A stretch of DNA of 47,624 nucleotides from an uncultured Planctomycetota bacterium (GCA_903901045.1 CAIUPP010000049.1:1-47624), one strand, 5' to 3'. Counted from the first letter of the stretch, positions 30,843-42,014 are shown. Notes: generated by a model from the sequence alone, not told the origin. A program made the numbers and translations.

Positions 30843-32620
30843 CCAACAAAACAGAGAATGCGGCGCCTGTGGGCGCCATCACGCGCATCAGCGGCCCCAT
30901 CGTTCAGGCCAGCGGCATGCTTTCCACGCACATGTACGAGCTCGTGGAAGTCGGCGCCGCGAAGATGGTCGGCGAGGTGATTCGCCTGGACGGGGACACC
31001 GGCACGATCCAGGTCTATGAGGAGACCTCGGGCTTGCGCCCGGGCGACCCGATCTTCCCCAGCGGCTCGCTGCTGTCGGTGACGCTCGGGCCGGGGCTCA
31101 TCGGCGCGATCTACGACGGCATCCAGCGGCCGCTGAGCCGCATTGCCGAGTTGCGCGGCCCGTTCATCCCGCGCGGCGAAAAGGCCACCCCCCTGCCGCT
31201 GGACAAGAAGTGGCATTTCGTGCCGCTGGTCAAGGCGGGCGACGCGGCCGGCCCGGGCATGATCATCGGCAAGCTGCCGGAGACCCCGCTGGTGGAGCAC
31301 CGCATCATGGTGCCGCCGGACCAGCAGGGAACGGTCTCATGGATCGCCCCGGAGGGGGATTACACCGTCGAGCAGGAGGTCTGCATCCTCAAGGAAGGTT
31401 CGCAGGAATACCGGCTGAAGATGGCGCAGCGCTGGCCCTGCCGAGTGCCGCGCCCCCTCGCCAAGCGCGAGGCGGTCACGGTTCCCCTGATCACCGGGCT
31501 GCGCGTCATCGATACACTCTTCCCCATCGCCAAGGGGGGCACCGCGATGATCCCCGGCGGGTTCGGGACCGGGAAGACCATGACGCAGCACTCCCTGGCG
31601 AAGTGGTGCGACGCGGATATCATCATCTACATCGGCTGCGGCGAGCGCGGCAACGAGATGGCCGACGTGCTGGCCACCTTCCCGCACCTGGTCGACCCGA
31701 AGTCCGGCCGCCCGCTGATGGAACGCACGATCATGATCGCCAACACCTCGAACATGCCGGTGGCGGCGCGCGAGGTCTCCATTTACACCGGGATCACGCT
31801 GGCCGAGTACTACCGCGACATGGGGTACGACGTGGGCGTGATGGCCGACTCGACGAGCCGCTGGGCGGAAGCGCTGCGCGAGCTGAGCGGCCGCCTCGAG
31901 GAGATGCCCGCCGAGGAAGGCTACCCCGCGTACCTCCAGACGCGGCTGGCGCAGTTCTACGAACGCGCCGGCATGGTGCAGGCGCTCAGCGGGCGCAAAG
32001 GCTCCGTCAGCATCGTCGGCGCGGTCTCCCCGATGGGGGGCGACTTCTCCGAGCCTGTCACCCAGCACACCCGCCGCTTCGTCCGCTGCTTCTGGGCGCT
32101 GAACTCCGACCTGGCCAACGCCCGCCACTACCCGGCGATCCATTGGCTGACCAGCTACAGCGAATACGTGGATGAGATGGCCGGATGGTGGGAAAAGGTC
32201 GACCCGGATTGGCGCGAGATGCGCGCCAAGGTGCTCGATACGCTCCAGAAGGAGGACCGGCTGCAGCAGATCGTGAAGCTGGTCGGGCCGGACGTGCTGC
32301 CCGACTCCCAGCGGCTGATCCTCTTCATCTCGGAACTGATCAAGGACGGATTCCTCCAGCAAAACGCCTTCGACAAGGTGGATATGTACTCGGCGCCGGC
32401 CAAGCAGGTGCGTCTGCTCAAGATCATCCTGTACGTGCTGACGCGGGGCCACGCGGCCATCGAGCATGGGGCGTCGCTCCACCAGGTGAGCCATCTCCCC
32501 TGCATCCAGGAGCTGCTGCGCGCGAAGCTGACGATTCCGAACGACCATCCGGAACAGTTCGATCTTCTCGAGCAGGCCGTCCGCAAACAATTCGATGAGC
32601 TCGACAAGGAGTCTGCATAA
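30839..32620 (+). CDS. atpA: V-type ATPase catalytic subunit A
   Basis: The 593-residue ATP-hydrolysing subunit. The P-loop is G240-G-F-G-T-G-K-T247. The catalytic glutamate is in '[15 protein letters not shown]', and '[32 protein letters not shown]' is the standard ATPase alpha/beta signature. The A-specific non-homologous insert (residues ~115-190) is present. A3B3 hexamers drive or use ion flow through the K ring. The start is ATG 30839, overlapping the subunit E stop; the stop overlaps the subunit B ATG by one base (TAATG). Confidence 0.98.
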   Translation: MTNKTENAAPVGAITRISGPIVQASGMLSTHMYELVEVGAAKMVGEVIRLDGDTGTIQVYEETSGLRPGDPIFPSGSLLSVTLGPGLIGAIYDGIQRPLSRIAELRGPFIPRGEKATPLPLDKKWHFVPLVKAGDAAGPGMIIGKLPETPLVEHRIMVPPDQQGTVSWIAPEGDYTVEQEVCILKEGSQEYRLKMAQRWPCRVPRPLAKREAVTVPLITGLRVIDTLFPIAKGGTAMIPGGFGTGKTMTQHSLAKWCDADIIIYIGCGERGNEMADVLATFPHLVDPKSGRPLMERTIMIANTSNMPVAAREVSIYTGITLAEYYRDMGYDVGVMADSTSRWAEALRELSGRLEEMPAEEGYPAYLQTRLAQFYERAGMVQALSGRKGSVSIVGAVSPMGGDFSEPVTQHTRRFVRCFWALNSDLANARHYPAIHWLTSYSEYVDEMAGWWEKVDPDWREMRAKVLDTLQKEDRLQQIVKLVGPDVLPDSQRLILFISELIKDGFLQQNAFDKVDMYSAPAKQVRLLKIILYVLTRGHAAIEHGASLHQVSHLPCIQELLRAKLTIPNDHPEQFDLLEQAVRKQFDELDKESA

Positions 32621-34044
32621 TGTCTGAATCGGCCAAGAACGCAGGCGGCGGGGAACCGGCGCTGATGGACAGCGGGTTGGAGTACGTGGGAGTCTCCCGC
32701 ATCGACGGCCCGTTGGTCTTCGTCGCGGTGCAGCACGCCGTCGGCTATGACGAGGTCGCCGAAGTGATTGACGCGGCGGGCCACCGGCGCGTCGGGCGCG
32801 TGCTGGACGTCACGGCGGGGATGGCGGTCGTCCAGGTGCTGGAGGGAACCTCCGGGCTGAGCAACCAGAAGACGCGCGTGCGTTTCCTGGGGGAATCGCT
32901 GCGCATCAACGTTTCGCGCTCCATGCTGGGGCGCGTCTTCGACGGCATCGGCCGGCCCATCGACGGCGGCCCCGAGCCGTTCAGCGGACTGCGGCGCGAC
33001 ATCAACGGCGAGCCGATGAACCCGTACGTGCGCGAGGTGCCGCAGGATTTCATCCAGACCGGCATTTCGGCAATCGACGGGATCAACGCGCTGGTGCGCG
33101 GCCAGAAGCTGCCGATCTTCAGCGGCAACGGCCTCCCCCACAACCAGATCGCCGCGCAGATCACCCGCCAGGCGAAGATTCTCACCGGCGAGGTGGAGTT
33201 CGCGGTGATCCTCGCAGGCATGGGGGTCAAGCACGACGTGGCGCAGTACTTCGTCAAGAACTTCGAGGACTCCGGGGTGCTCTCGAACGTCGCCATGTTC
33301 CTGAGCCTGGCGGACGCCCCGTCCGTCGAGCGCCTGCTGACCCCGCGCTCGGCGCTGACCCTGGCGGAGCATCTGGCCTTCGACCTGGGGATGCACATTC
33401 TGGTGATCCTCACGGACATGACGAACTACTGCGAATCGCTGCGCGAGGTGGGGATCGCCCACGGCGAAATCCCGGCGCGCAAGGGATACCCCGGCTACCT
33501 GTACAGCGACCTCGCCTCGATCTACGAGCGCGCGGGGCGCATCCGCGGGAAGGAAGGCTCCATCACGCAGGTGCCGATTCTCACCATGCCCTCCGACGAC
33601 ATTTCCCACCCCGTGCCTGACCTGAGCGGGTACATCACCGAAGGGCAGATCGTGCTGGACCGCGAATTGACCCAGCGCGGACTCTACCCCCCCATCGCCG
33701 GGCTGCCGAGCCTGTCGCGCCTGATGAAGGATGGCATCGGCGAGGGGAAGACCCGCCCCGACCACGCGCACCTGGCCAGCCAGTTGTTCGCGGCCTACGC
33801 GCGCGTGAAGCAGGTGCGTTCGCTCGCGGCGGTGGTCGGCGAGGAAGAGCTCCCGCCGCTGGAGAAGGAGTACCTGGCGTTCGGCGAGAAGTTCGAGCGC
33901 ACGTTCCTGGCGCAGGGAGAGTTCGAGAACCGCAGTATCGACCAGACGCTGGAAATCGGCTGGGATGTGATCTCCTTCCTGCCCAAGGGCGAATTGCACC
34001 GCCTGACGCAGGCGGAGTTGGACGCGCATTACCGGGAGCGCTAA
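32620..34044 (+). CDS. atpB: V-type ATPase regulatory subunit B
   Basis: The 474-residue non-catalytic head subunit. Landmarks include '[18 protein letters not shown]', '[20 protein letters not shown]', '[17 protein letters not shown]' where the degenerate P-loop would be, '[19 protein letters not shown]', and the late '[16 protein letters not shown]', which is specific to the B type. It has no catalytic Lys-Thr P-loop, as expected. Residues 1-20 ([18 protein letters not shown]) are a non-conserved leader. Confidence 0.98.
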   Translation: MSESAKNAGGGEPALMDSGLEYVGVSRIDGPLVFVAVQHAVGYDEVAEVIDAAGHRRVGRVLDVTAGMAVVQVLEGTSGLSNQKTRVRFLGESLRINVSRSMLGRVFDGIGRPIDGGPEPFSGLRRDINGEPMNPYVREVPQDFIQTGISAIDGINALVRGQKLPIFSGNGLPHNQIAAQITRQAKILTGEVEFAVILAGMGVKHDVAQYFVKNFEDSGVLSNVAMFLSLADAPSVERLLTPRSALTLAEHLAFDLGMHILVILTDMTNYCESLREVGIAHGEIPARKGYPGYLYSDLASIYERAGRIRGKEGSITQVPILTMPSDDISHPVPDLSGYITEGQIVLDRELTQRGLYPPIAGLPSLSRLMKDGIGEGKTRPDHAHLASQLFAAYARVKQVRSLAAVVGEEELPPLEKEYLAFGEKFERTFLAQGEFENRSIDQTLEIGWDVISFLPKGELHRLTQAELDAHYRER

Positions 34045-34047
34045 GCG

Positions 34048-34725
34048 ATGCCGAAGTTGAATGTGCCGCCGACAAAATCGAACCTGCTTCGGATGAAGCA
34101 CGACCTGGCTTTCGCCAAGGACGGCTTCGAGATGTTGGACCAGAAGCGCCAGATTCTCGTGCTCGAATTGATCGGCTCCGTGGAGTCGGCCAAGCGGGTG
34201 CAGGAGGAAGTGCGCGAGCGGATGGCGGAGGCGTACCGCGCGCTGCGCGTGGCGATGGTGCGCAAGGGAGCGCTGGGACTGGCTTCCGATACGGTCGCGC
34301 CGCAGGCCGATCACGGCGCCAACGTGACGCAGCGCTCGCTGATGGGGATCTACCTGCCGACCGTGGAGGCGCAGCATCCGGAGTTCGCCCCCATGGTGAG
34401 CCTGCTGAGCGGCTCGCCGGCGCTGGACGAGGCCGCGGCCGCGTTCCGGCGCGCGCTGGAGAGCGTGGACCGCCTGGCGGAGGTGGAGAACACGGTGATA
34501 CGCCTGGCGCGCGAGGTGCGCAAAACGCAGCGGCGCGTCAATGCGCTGGAGAAAGTCTTCATCCCCTCCTACCAGGGCACGATCGGTTTCATCACCGGGG
34601 TGCTGGAGGAGCGCGAGCGGGATGAGTTCGTCATTATGCGTCTTGTGAAAGAACGCTTGGAGCGCGCCCGCAGCATGGCGCACAAGACGAAAGGGGAAGG
34701 TAACCATGACACCGCCGGCATTTGA
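34048..34725 (+). CDS. atpD: V-type ATPase subunit D (rotor shaft)
   Basis: A 225-residue protein. The N-terminal helix 'VPPTKSNLLRMKHDLAFAKDGFEMLDQKRQILVLEL' is the conserved coiled-coil strand of the rotor shaft, and the C-terminal 'VIRLAREVRKTQRRVNALEKVFIPSYQGTI' is the antiparallel partner. It rotates inside the A3B3 head. The end of the frame (GEGNHDTAGI) overlaps the universal stress protein start by 20 bases in a different frame, so the two are co-transcribed. Confidence 0.95.
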   Translation: MPKLNVPPTKSNLLRMKHDLAFAKDGFEMLDQKRQILVLELIGSVESAKRVQEEVRERMAEAYRALRVAMVRKGALGLASDTVAPQADHGANVTQRSLMGIYLPTVEAQHPEFAPMVSLLSGSPALDEAAAAFRRALESVDRLAEVENTVIRLAREVRKTQRRVNALEKVFIPSYQGTIGFITGVLEERERDEFVIMRLVKERLERARSMAHKTKGEGNHDTAGI

Positions 34726-35158
34726 ACATATCCTGGTCCTTGTGGACGCGAGCGAAGCGAGCCTTCGGGCGGCGGAGTTCGCTATTCGCCTGGCCGGCCA
34801 GCTTCCGGCGCGGCTGACGGCCGTCTCCGTGGTGGATACGGATACGCTGCGCAAGCTGATGTCCGTGCGGATTCTCGTCGAGCAGGAAGTGCACGAGTTC
34901 GAGTCGGAACTCGAGCGGAGCCAGACGCGGCACCTCGACCACGTGAGCCAGATGGCGCGCAAGGCGGGGGTGCAGTGCGAGGCGGTGCTGGGCAAGGGGG
35001 TCTGCCACTCGGCGGTGCTTCACGAGCAGAAGGCGCGCAAGGCCGACCTGATGGTGCTGGGAGGTTTCCACTCCAGCCTGACAAAAATGGACCTGAACGC
35101 CCGGGAACACCAGATCATCCTGGACGAAGCGCCATGCCCGGTGCTGGTTATCAAGTAG
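34706..35158 (+). CDS. universal stress protein (UspA family)
   Basis: A 150-residue single-domain UspA-fold protein: 'FEHILVLVDASEASLRAAEFAIRLA', then 'LTAVSVVDT' and the late 'LDEAPCPVLVIK'. The ATP-binding 'G-x2-G-x9-G-S/T' loop is only partly kept (VLGGFHSSLTKM...), so nucleotide binding is uncertain. It overlaps the V-ATPase subunit D gene and closes the operon. UspA proteins next to V-ATPase operons occur in other bacteria, suggesting stress-linked control of the pump. The start ATG follows AAGGGGAAGG. Confidence 0.88.
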   Translation: MTPPAFEHILVLVDASEASLRAAEFAIRLAGQLPARLTAVSVVDTDTLRKLMSVRILVEQEVHEFESELERSQTRHLDHVSQMARKAGVQCEAVLGKGVCHSAVLHEQKARKADLMVLGGFHSSLTKMDLNAREHQIILDEAPCPVLVIK

Positions 35159-35204
35159 ATTGCGGAATGCTTCGACCGCGATTTGCAGGAATATGCGGCG
35201 CGCA

Positions 35205-35260
35205 GGAAAAGGGGTCAGGCTACTTTTCTGCTGTTGGAAAAGTTGCCCGACCCCCTTTCC
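35205..35260. terminator. long GGGGTC hairpin after the V-ATPase operon (repeat copy 3)
   Basis: GGAAAAGGGGTCAGGC-TACTTTTC (35205-35228) pairs with GGAAAAGT-TGCCCGACCCCCTTTCC (35236-35260), a ~24-bp nearly perfect stem 46 bases past the last operon gene. It is the third copy of the GGGGTCAGGC repeat and is well placed to act as a terminator or 3'-end stabiliser. Confidence 0.6.
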
Positions 35261-35286
35261 CGCCCTGGCCCCTTTTCGCAATGGAT

Positions 35287-35395
35287 CCTATTTCCCATCT
35301 GACCCCGGTTACTTGCCCAGCCCTATTTCCCGCCTGCCGCCAGTTACTTGCCCAACCCTATTTCTCACCTGCCGCTAGTTTCCCGCCTGGCCCTT
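35287..35395. repeat. three degenerate ~35-bp tandem repeats
   Basis: Units begin at 35287, 35321 and 35356, with the pattern CCTATTTCCCxxCTGxC, then GTTACTTGCCCA; the third is diverged. The region 35261-35422 contains no recognisable gene and separates two convergent operons. Confidence 0.7.
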
Positions 35396-35422
35396 TTCCC
35401 AACGAGCCCCATCTCCAGCCGC

Positions 35423-35764
35423 TCACGGTTTCCGCAGCCGCCCCAGTTCGGACGCGTCCTGCCCCATTTGCTCACGCAGACGCTGGATTTCCTGAACGTA
35501 GCGGCAGTCCGCGTAGCCCCCGTTGTGCTCGATAACGAAGCGGATGGGGACGCAGATGAATTCCTCGCCGTCCACGGTGCGGTGTTTTCCGAGCCGGTCC
35601 TGATAGACCTCGCAGGTATAAGTCCCGTCTTTCAGGAGGCGCAGGCGTTCGCAGGGATGGCCGTCGGAGGAGCCGCAGCAGATGCCGCAGCGGGTGCAGA
35701 GTTCTTCAGTGTAGAACTCCTGCGAGGGGAACCAGTTCCGCGGGGCGCTTTTGGAGAGGCTCAC
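35423..35764 (-). CDS. CxxCGxCC-type (YkgJ-like) putative metal or iron-sulfur cluster protein
   Basis: A 113-residue protein with 'EELCTRCGICCGSSDGHPCERL', the cysteine motif of the YkgJ family (once annotated as putative Fe-S or zinc cluster proteins), and further cysteines in 'TYTCEVY', 'EFICVP' and 'YADCRYV'. The start is the GTG at 35764 (VSLSKSAPRNW), which overlaps the TGA of the lipoprotein gene in a GTGA arrangement; an earlier start would lie inside the lipoprotein gene. The function of the family is unknown. It is the last of four genes in the PilZ/S24-like operon. The two strong C-C and C-x2-C pairs suggest metal binding. Confidence 0.75.
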   Translation of the reverse strand: MSLSKSAPRNWFPSQEFYTEELCTRCGICCGSSDGHPCERLRLLKDGTYTCEVYQDRLGKHRTVDGEEFICVPIRFVIEHNGGYADCRYVQEIQRLREQMGQDASELGRLRKP

Positions 35765-36225
35765 GGCGCCACGAGCGTCATGGAGTTGAACGCCTCCATG
35801 CTCCTCTTCTCCTGGCTCTGGACCATGCACATGGTCGTAACGCGCGCGTCATAGGATCCCGGCAGGGAGCGGTAACGGCCCCACTGATCCATGCTCTCCT
35901 GCGCCAGGCCGTTGCACGCCCAGGCGATGCGGGGGCGTTCCTGGTGGGTGAAGTGCGGGTCGCTCCACGCGTCGGCGGAGCGATTGTGCCAGTCCTGCCA
36001 GGTCTTGAGGGAGAGGTCCTGCTGCTCCGTGAGCACCCCTTCGACGTCGCCCAGTTGGCTCATCTCTTCATCGAGCACGAGCATGCGCGCGCGGGCGAAG
36101 TCGGCTGCGCCGATTCCCACGGGCATGAGCCGCCCGTTGCCGGCGGATTCGTCGGCGCCGATGGACATGCAGCCTCCGGCCAGCGTCACCAGGGCGCCGA
36201 GGGCGATCCCAAACAGGACTTTCAT
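35761..36225 (-). CDS. lipoprotein of unknown function
   Basis: A 154-residue protein with signal peptide and lipobox 'LVTLAGGC' (Cys19). The mature part has 'FARARMLVLDEEMSQLGDVE', 'WQDWHNRSADAWSDP' and 'AQESMDQWGRYRSLP', a mainly helical sequence rich in Trp, Gln and Met. I do not recognise the family. The ATG overlaps the stop of the preceding gene (ATGA) and its own stop overlaps the YkgJ-like start, so it is tightly locked into a four-gene operon with the PilZ/S24-like protein. Confidence 0.75.
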   Translation of the reverse strand: MKVLFGIALGALVTLAGGCMSIGADESAGNGRLMPVGIGAADFARARMLVLDEEMSQLGDVEGVLTEQQDLSLKTWQDWHNRSADAWSDPHFTHQERPRIAWACNGLAQESMDQWGRYRSLPGSYDARVTTMCMVQSQEKRSMEAFNSMTLVAP

Positions 36226-36491
36226 GCGTTCTCCTTTCGCACGAACGCCAGATCTTTGACGCGGAAGAGCGCCTCAATGGAGCTGCGGCTGAATTCCGCA
36301 ACCGTGGCGTCGTACATTCGTTTTCCGTCGATCAGTCGGAAGCATTGCGCATCGTGAACCGTCACAAAATCATCCGGCGTGCGGTGCTTGAAATCCCAGA
36401 TGTTGCCATCCGGCCCCAGGCGCATCTCGCCGAACACCCGGTAGGAGGTGGTCAACAGCATCACTTTTTCACGCCGTTCGCTTTCAGCCAT
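36222..36491 (-). CDS. small uncharacterised protein, DUF6812-like
   Basis: An 89-residue protein starting MAESERREKVMLLTTSYRVF. The central 'YRVFGEMRLGPDGNIWDFKHRTPDDFVTVHDAQCF' resembles small DUF6812-type proteins, which have a 'YRI.G.IHLP..GR..DFLN....FI.V..A' pattern; this match is from memory and only moderately sure. It ends in '...ALFRVKDLAFVRKENA'. The ATG at 36491 is preferred; a GTG five codons earlier (36506) is the alternative. It sits 37 bases after the PilZ/S24-like gene and overlaps the lipoprotein start. Confidence 0.6.
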   Translation of the reverse strand: MAESERREKVMLLTTSYRVFGEMRLGPDGNIWDFKHRTPDDFVTVHDAQCFRLIDGKRMYDATVAEFSRSSIEALFRVKDLAFVRKENA

Positions 36492-36528
36492 TCCGGACGC
36501 CCTCACACAGAGAGAAGATAGAGCCGCA

Positions 36529-37647
36529 TCAGGGGATATCCTCGTAATGTCCGATCAGCCGGCAGATCGCGCGGGCTTCCGCGCGGCGCACGATGCGCTC
36601 CCGATAGGCCGGATTCAGCGACCGGAGCCGGACTTCGTCCTTGTCGAAGAAGACCTGCGCCACCTCGTCGGAGGCGCGCGTTTTGATGAAGGCGATATCT
36701 CCGTCCTTGACCTGCTCGGTGGCCGAGAAGATGAGGATGCAGCCGCGCCGGAAGCCGAGGCCGCCGGGCTGCTCCATGGCATCGATCCCCAGTTCCACCG
36801 CAAAGCAGTCATCCGGGGACTTGAGGCGCGAGAGGTAGAGCAGTTCAGCGGCCGGCCCGACGGGCTTGTTCGCTTCGGAGAAATAGAGCCGCGTGTTGCT
36901 GCTGAGGCGGTAGACGTTCATGGGCCGCGCGCCCACGGTGGGCTCGACCTCCGCCGCGGGTTCCTGAGGGGAAGCCGCCTCGGTGAGATCCTCGGAATCG
37001 GCGGCGGCCGGGTACAGCACTTCCACGTCCAGGCCGGCCTCGGCCGCTTCGATCACGGCCATGATCACGTCGTCGGTCACCTCGAACTTGTCCAGGGCGT
37101 CGATCAGTTTGAGCAGCGCCACCGGGCGCTTCACCTGCTCGCGCGCCTTCGCGGCCTCGGCGGGTTTCTCGGGAGCGGGGGCGGCAGGCGCCGGAGCCGC
37201 CGGGGCGGGAGCCACGGTGGTCGCCGAGGTGGCACTGACGGTGCTCTTCTCCTGTTCGCGCTTGACCGTCGTGGCCGTCTTGTGCTTGGGGATAAGCTGA
37301 TCTTCGGCCCAGGCGATCTTGCCGGCCTGGTCCGCGGTCAGTTTGCCGTAATTCATGTTGACGGAGTAAGCGGGCTGCTTGAGGAGGCTGATGCGGATGA
37401 TTTTCTTGACTTCGACGTCGATCTCAAGGAAATCGCGCACCCCTTTGACGTGCAGGGTGAGGGTCAGCTTTTCATCCTGCGAGAAGGGCTCGCGGGCGGC
37501 CATTTCGATCGCGCTGCTGTTGATATCCAGAAGCCGCGCGCGGTTGAAGCCCGCTTTGACGGGCTTGCCGCGCGTTCCCACTCGGTGGTACTCGATCTCC
37601 ACGTTCTCAAGCGGAATCCGGTCGCGGATCTCGGTGCGAATCGCCAT
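36529..37647 (-). CDS. PilZ-like domain fused to an apparently inactive LexA/S24 peptidase-like domain
   Basis: A 372-residue protein in three parts. Residues 1-105 look PilZ-like ('FNRARLLDINSSAIEMAAREPFSQDEKLTLTL', where D-x-x-S-x-A replaces the usual DxSxxG). Residues ~125-250 are a linker rich in Ala and Pro with a helical patch (LLKLIDALDKFEVTDDVIMA). Residues ~265-372 look like a LexA/CI S24 domain: 'CFAVELGIDAMEQPGGLGFRRGCILIF', 'VKDGDIAFIKTRASDEVAQVFF', 'LRSLNPAYRERIV'. In active S24 proteins the nucleophile is the Ser of G-D-S-M; here it is Ala290 (IDAME). The general-base Lys aligns with Val332. So the domain should not cleave itself and may be a binding or dimer module. PilZ domains bind c-di-GMP; the degenerate motif makes that uncertain. 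A clear AGGAG precedes the ATG. Confidence 0.65.
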   Translation of the reverse strand: MAIRTEIRDRIPLENVEIEYHRVGTRGKPVKAGFNRARLLDINSSAIEMAAREPFSQDEKLTLTLHVKGVRDFLEIDVEVKKIIRISLLKQPAYSVNMNYGKLTADQAGKIAWAEDQLIPKHKTATTVKREQEKSTVSATSATTVAPAPAAPAPAAPAPEKPAEAAKAREQVKRPVALLKLIDALDKFEVTDDVIMAVIEAAEAGLDVEVLYPAAADSEDLTEAASPQEPAAEVEPTVGARPMNVYRLSSNTRLYFSEANKPVGPAAELLYLSRLKSPDDCFAVELGIDAMEQPGGLGFRRGCILIFSATEQVKDGDIAFIKTRASDEVAQVFFDKDEVRLRSLNPAYRERIVRRAEARAICRLIGHYEDIP

Positions 37648-37718
37648 GCGATCTCCTGGTCAAACGCCCACCCTAGGACTGAATATAATGCCGGGGGCGG
37701 GCAAAGTCAACGGAGGCA

Positions 37719-37778
37719 ATGGTCAATGGGCAACGGTCAATTCTCAATGGGCAATTGACCATCGCCAATTGCCCATTA
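37719..37778. repeat. CAATGGGCAA repeats with 12-bp hairpin
   Basis: CAATGGTCAATGGGCAACGG is followed by AATGGGCAATTG (37746-37757), exactly inverted at 37766-37777. It lies between the divergent PilZ/S24-like gene and gyrA. No gene was seen in 37648-37915. Confidence 0.8.
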
Positions 37779-37806
37779 ATCCGTCCCTTTCTACGACTTC
37801 GCGCGA

Positions 37807-37835
37807 TTGACCTCCCCCCCATTTTCCCCTATAAT
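37807..37835 (+). promoter_or_regulatory. sigma70-like promoter of gyrA
   Basis: TTGACC (37807-37812), 17-base spacer, TATAAT (37830-37835). The predicted start of transcription is near 37842, leaving a leader of about 74 bases. This is the best promoter match in the window. Confidence 0.7.
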
Positions 37836-37915
37836 AGTGTTCTCCATAATCCGTTTCTGCTGGGGCATTTCGGTGCCTCCGCAAACCTTGTTTTCCTTCC
37901 GGAAAGTCTGCGAAA

Positions 37916-40495
<2,580 letters not shown>

Positions 40496-40586
40496 ATCCT
40501 CCGTTCTCCTCCTTGATGTCCTTGCTTCGCGCCCCTTCTGCGGAGAGAATTGCTCGTGGGCGAAGATCCGCGGAAGGAGGCTACCC

Positions 40587-41300
40587 ATGAGTCAGTCGCA
40601 GCAACAGACGCGCAGGGCGTTCATTCAAATCGGGGCGGCGGCCGGGGCGGGCCTGCTGCTGGGGGGCTGCTCGGCAACGCAACGCCCCTCCGCGCCTTCT
40701 CCCAATCCGCAAGAGGGAAACGTTTCCCCCGCCGAAGACCTGATGCGGGAGCATGGGCTGCTCCGGCGCATTCTGCTCGTCTACGGCGAGGCGCTGCGCC
40801 GCATGGAGGACGGGCAGGAGCCTCCGGCGGAGGCGCTGGCGGACTCCGCCTCCATCATCCGCTCCTTCGTCGAGGAGTACCACGAGAAACTCGAAGAGGA
40901 CTCCCTCTTCCCCCGCTTCCGCAAGGCGGGTAAGCTCGTGGATCTTGTGGAGGTGCTGCTTGAGCAGCATCAGGCCGGGCGACGCCTCACCGACACAACG
41001 CTGAAAGTCGCCAACGCTCAGTCGCTCAAGCTTCCCGCCAATCGCGAGACGCTGGCGGACTCCCTCCGGCAGTTCATCCGCATGTACTCCCCCCACGCCG
41101 CCCGCGAGGACACGGTGCTTTTCCCCGCGCTTCGGGAGGTTCTCTCCGACAAGGAATATGACGACCTCGGGGACGCGTTCGAGGACAAGGAGCAGGAGCT
41201 TTTCGGCGCGGACGGATTCGAGAAGATGGTGGGGCGCGTGGCGGAGATCGAGAAACGGCTCGGGATATACGATCTGAAACAGTTTACCCCGGTGGGGTGA
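40587..41300 (+). CDS. Tat-exported lipoprotein with hemerythrin-like HHE domain
   Basis: A 237-residue protein. Its signal combines a twin-arginine start (QQQTRRAFIQIGAA) with a lipobox (LLLGGC), implying folding before export and membrane anchoring. Four iron-ligand regions of the hemerythrin fold follow: 'MREHGLLRRIL', 'VEEYHEKLEEDSLFPRF', 'LLEQHQAGRRLT' and 'YSPHAAREDTVLFPAL'. Hemerythrins bind O2, NO or peroxide at a di-iron site; sensing or detoxification is an inference. The ATG at 40587 follows GGAAGGAGG, 91 bases after gyrA. A DoxX-type gene follows. Confidence 0.9.
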   Translation: MSQSQQQTRRAFIQIGAAAGAGLLLGGCSATQRPSAPSPNPQEGNVSPAEDLMREHGLLRRILLVYGEALRRMEDGQEPPAEALADSASIIRSFVEEYHEKLEEDSLFPRFRKAGKLVDLVEVLLEQHQAGRRLTDTTLKVANAQSLKLPANRETLADSLRQFIRMYSPHAAREDTVLFPALREVLSDKEYDDLGDAFEDKEQELFGADGFEKMVGRVAEIEKRLGIYDLKQFTPVG

Positions 41301-41306
41301 GACGGC

Positions 41307-41810
41307 GTGAAACCATTCATGCGACGGATGCTCTCTTCCCACGCGCCCGCGGCGACCGTGCTGATCCGCCTTCTCGTGGGCGGGGTGTTTCTCTCGGAGG
41401 GGCTTCAGAAGTTCATCTTCCCTGTCGAACTCGGCGCGGGGCGTTTCGCGGCCATAGGGATTCCATTCCCGGAGTTGACGAGCCCCTTCGTCGCCATGGT
41501 GGAAACGATCGCGGGCGCCCTGTTGATGGCGGGATTTCTGACGCGACCGGCGGCATTTCTCCTCCTGTGCAATATCTCCGTGGCCATCCTGTCGACAAAA
41601 CTCCCGATCCTGCTGGGACATGGTTTCTGGGGCTTCGCCCTGCCGAAGCTTCCGCACTATGGATTCTGGGGGGTGGCGCACGAGGCTCGGACGGATTTCT
41701 GCATGGCGCTGGGCTGTCTGTTCCTGATCTTCGTCGGCGCAGGGCCGCTATCGCTCGACCGGCTTCTGTTCGTTGGGCGGACGGACTCTCCGAGTGCAAG
41801 GAACTCATAG
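41307..41810 (+). CDS. DoxX family membrane protein
   Basis: A 167-residue, four-helix membrane protein starting at GTG 41307: 'VLIRLLVGGVFLSEGLQKFIFP', 'FVAMVETIAGALLMAGFLTRPAAFLLL' and 'FCMALGCLFLIFVGAGPLSLDRLL' are typical DoxX/MauE landmarks. Such proteins often interact with oxidoreductases or quinone-linked thiol systems; the exact task is open. It begins 6 bases after the hemerythrin gene and precedes a small membrane protein gene by 12 bases, so the three form one transcript. Confidence 0.88.
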   Translation: MKPFMRRMLSSHAPAATVLIRLLVGGVFLSEGLQKFIFPVELGAGRFAAIGIPFPELTSPFVAMVETIAGALLMAGFLTRPAAFLLLCNISVAILSTKLPILLGHGFWGFALPKLPHYGFWGVAHEARTDFCMALGCLFLIFVGAGPLSLDRLLFVGRTDSPSARNS

Positions 41811-41822
41811 CAAGGAGTGGTT

Positions 41823-42014
41823 ATGGGCACGAAACGCTATCTGCTGGTCTCGGCTGTCATCTTTGCCCTCGTCTGCGCGGGGCATGTCGTCAGGGCGCTT
41901 GACCACTGGGCCCTCAGCATTGACGGGTGGTCGGTGCCGATCTGGCCATCGTGGGTGGCGGCGGTGGGCTCGGGTCTTCTCTGCGTCTGGGCGCTGGCGC
42001 TGCGCCAGAAGTAG
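41823..42014 (+). CDS. small two-helix membrane protein
   Basis: A 63-residue protein: 'YLLVSAVIFALVCAGHVVRAL', a short loop 'DHWALSIDGWSVPIWP', then 'SWVAAVGSGLLCVWALALRQK'. The ATG at 41823 is preferred for its AAGGAG site; a GTG two codons before is possible. It closes the hemerythrin-DoxX set. Its role is unknown; the two conserved-looking Trp residues in the loop suggest an interfacial location. Confidence 0.7.
   Translation: MGTKRYLLVSAVIFALVCAGHVVRALDHWALSIDGWSVPIWPSWVAAVGSGLLCVWALALRQK

Noticed and set aside
32155-34995. A 946-codon open frame on the minus strand opposite V-ATPase subunits A, B and D.
   Set aside because: Antisense shadow of highly conserved genes; no recognisable motif or ribosome site.
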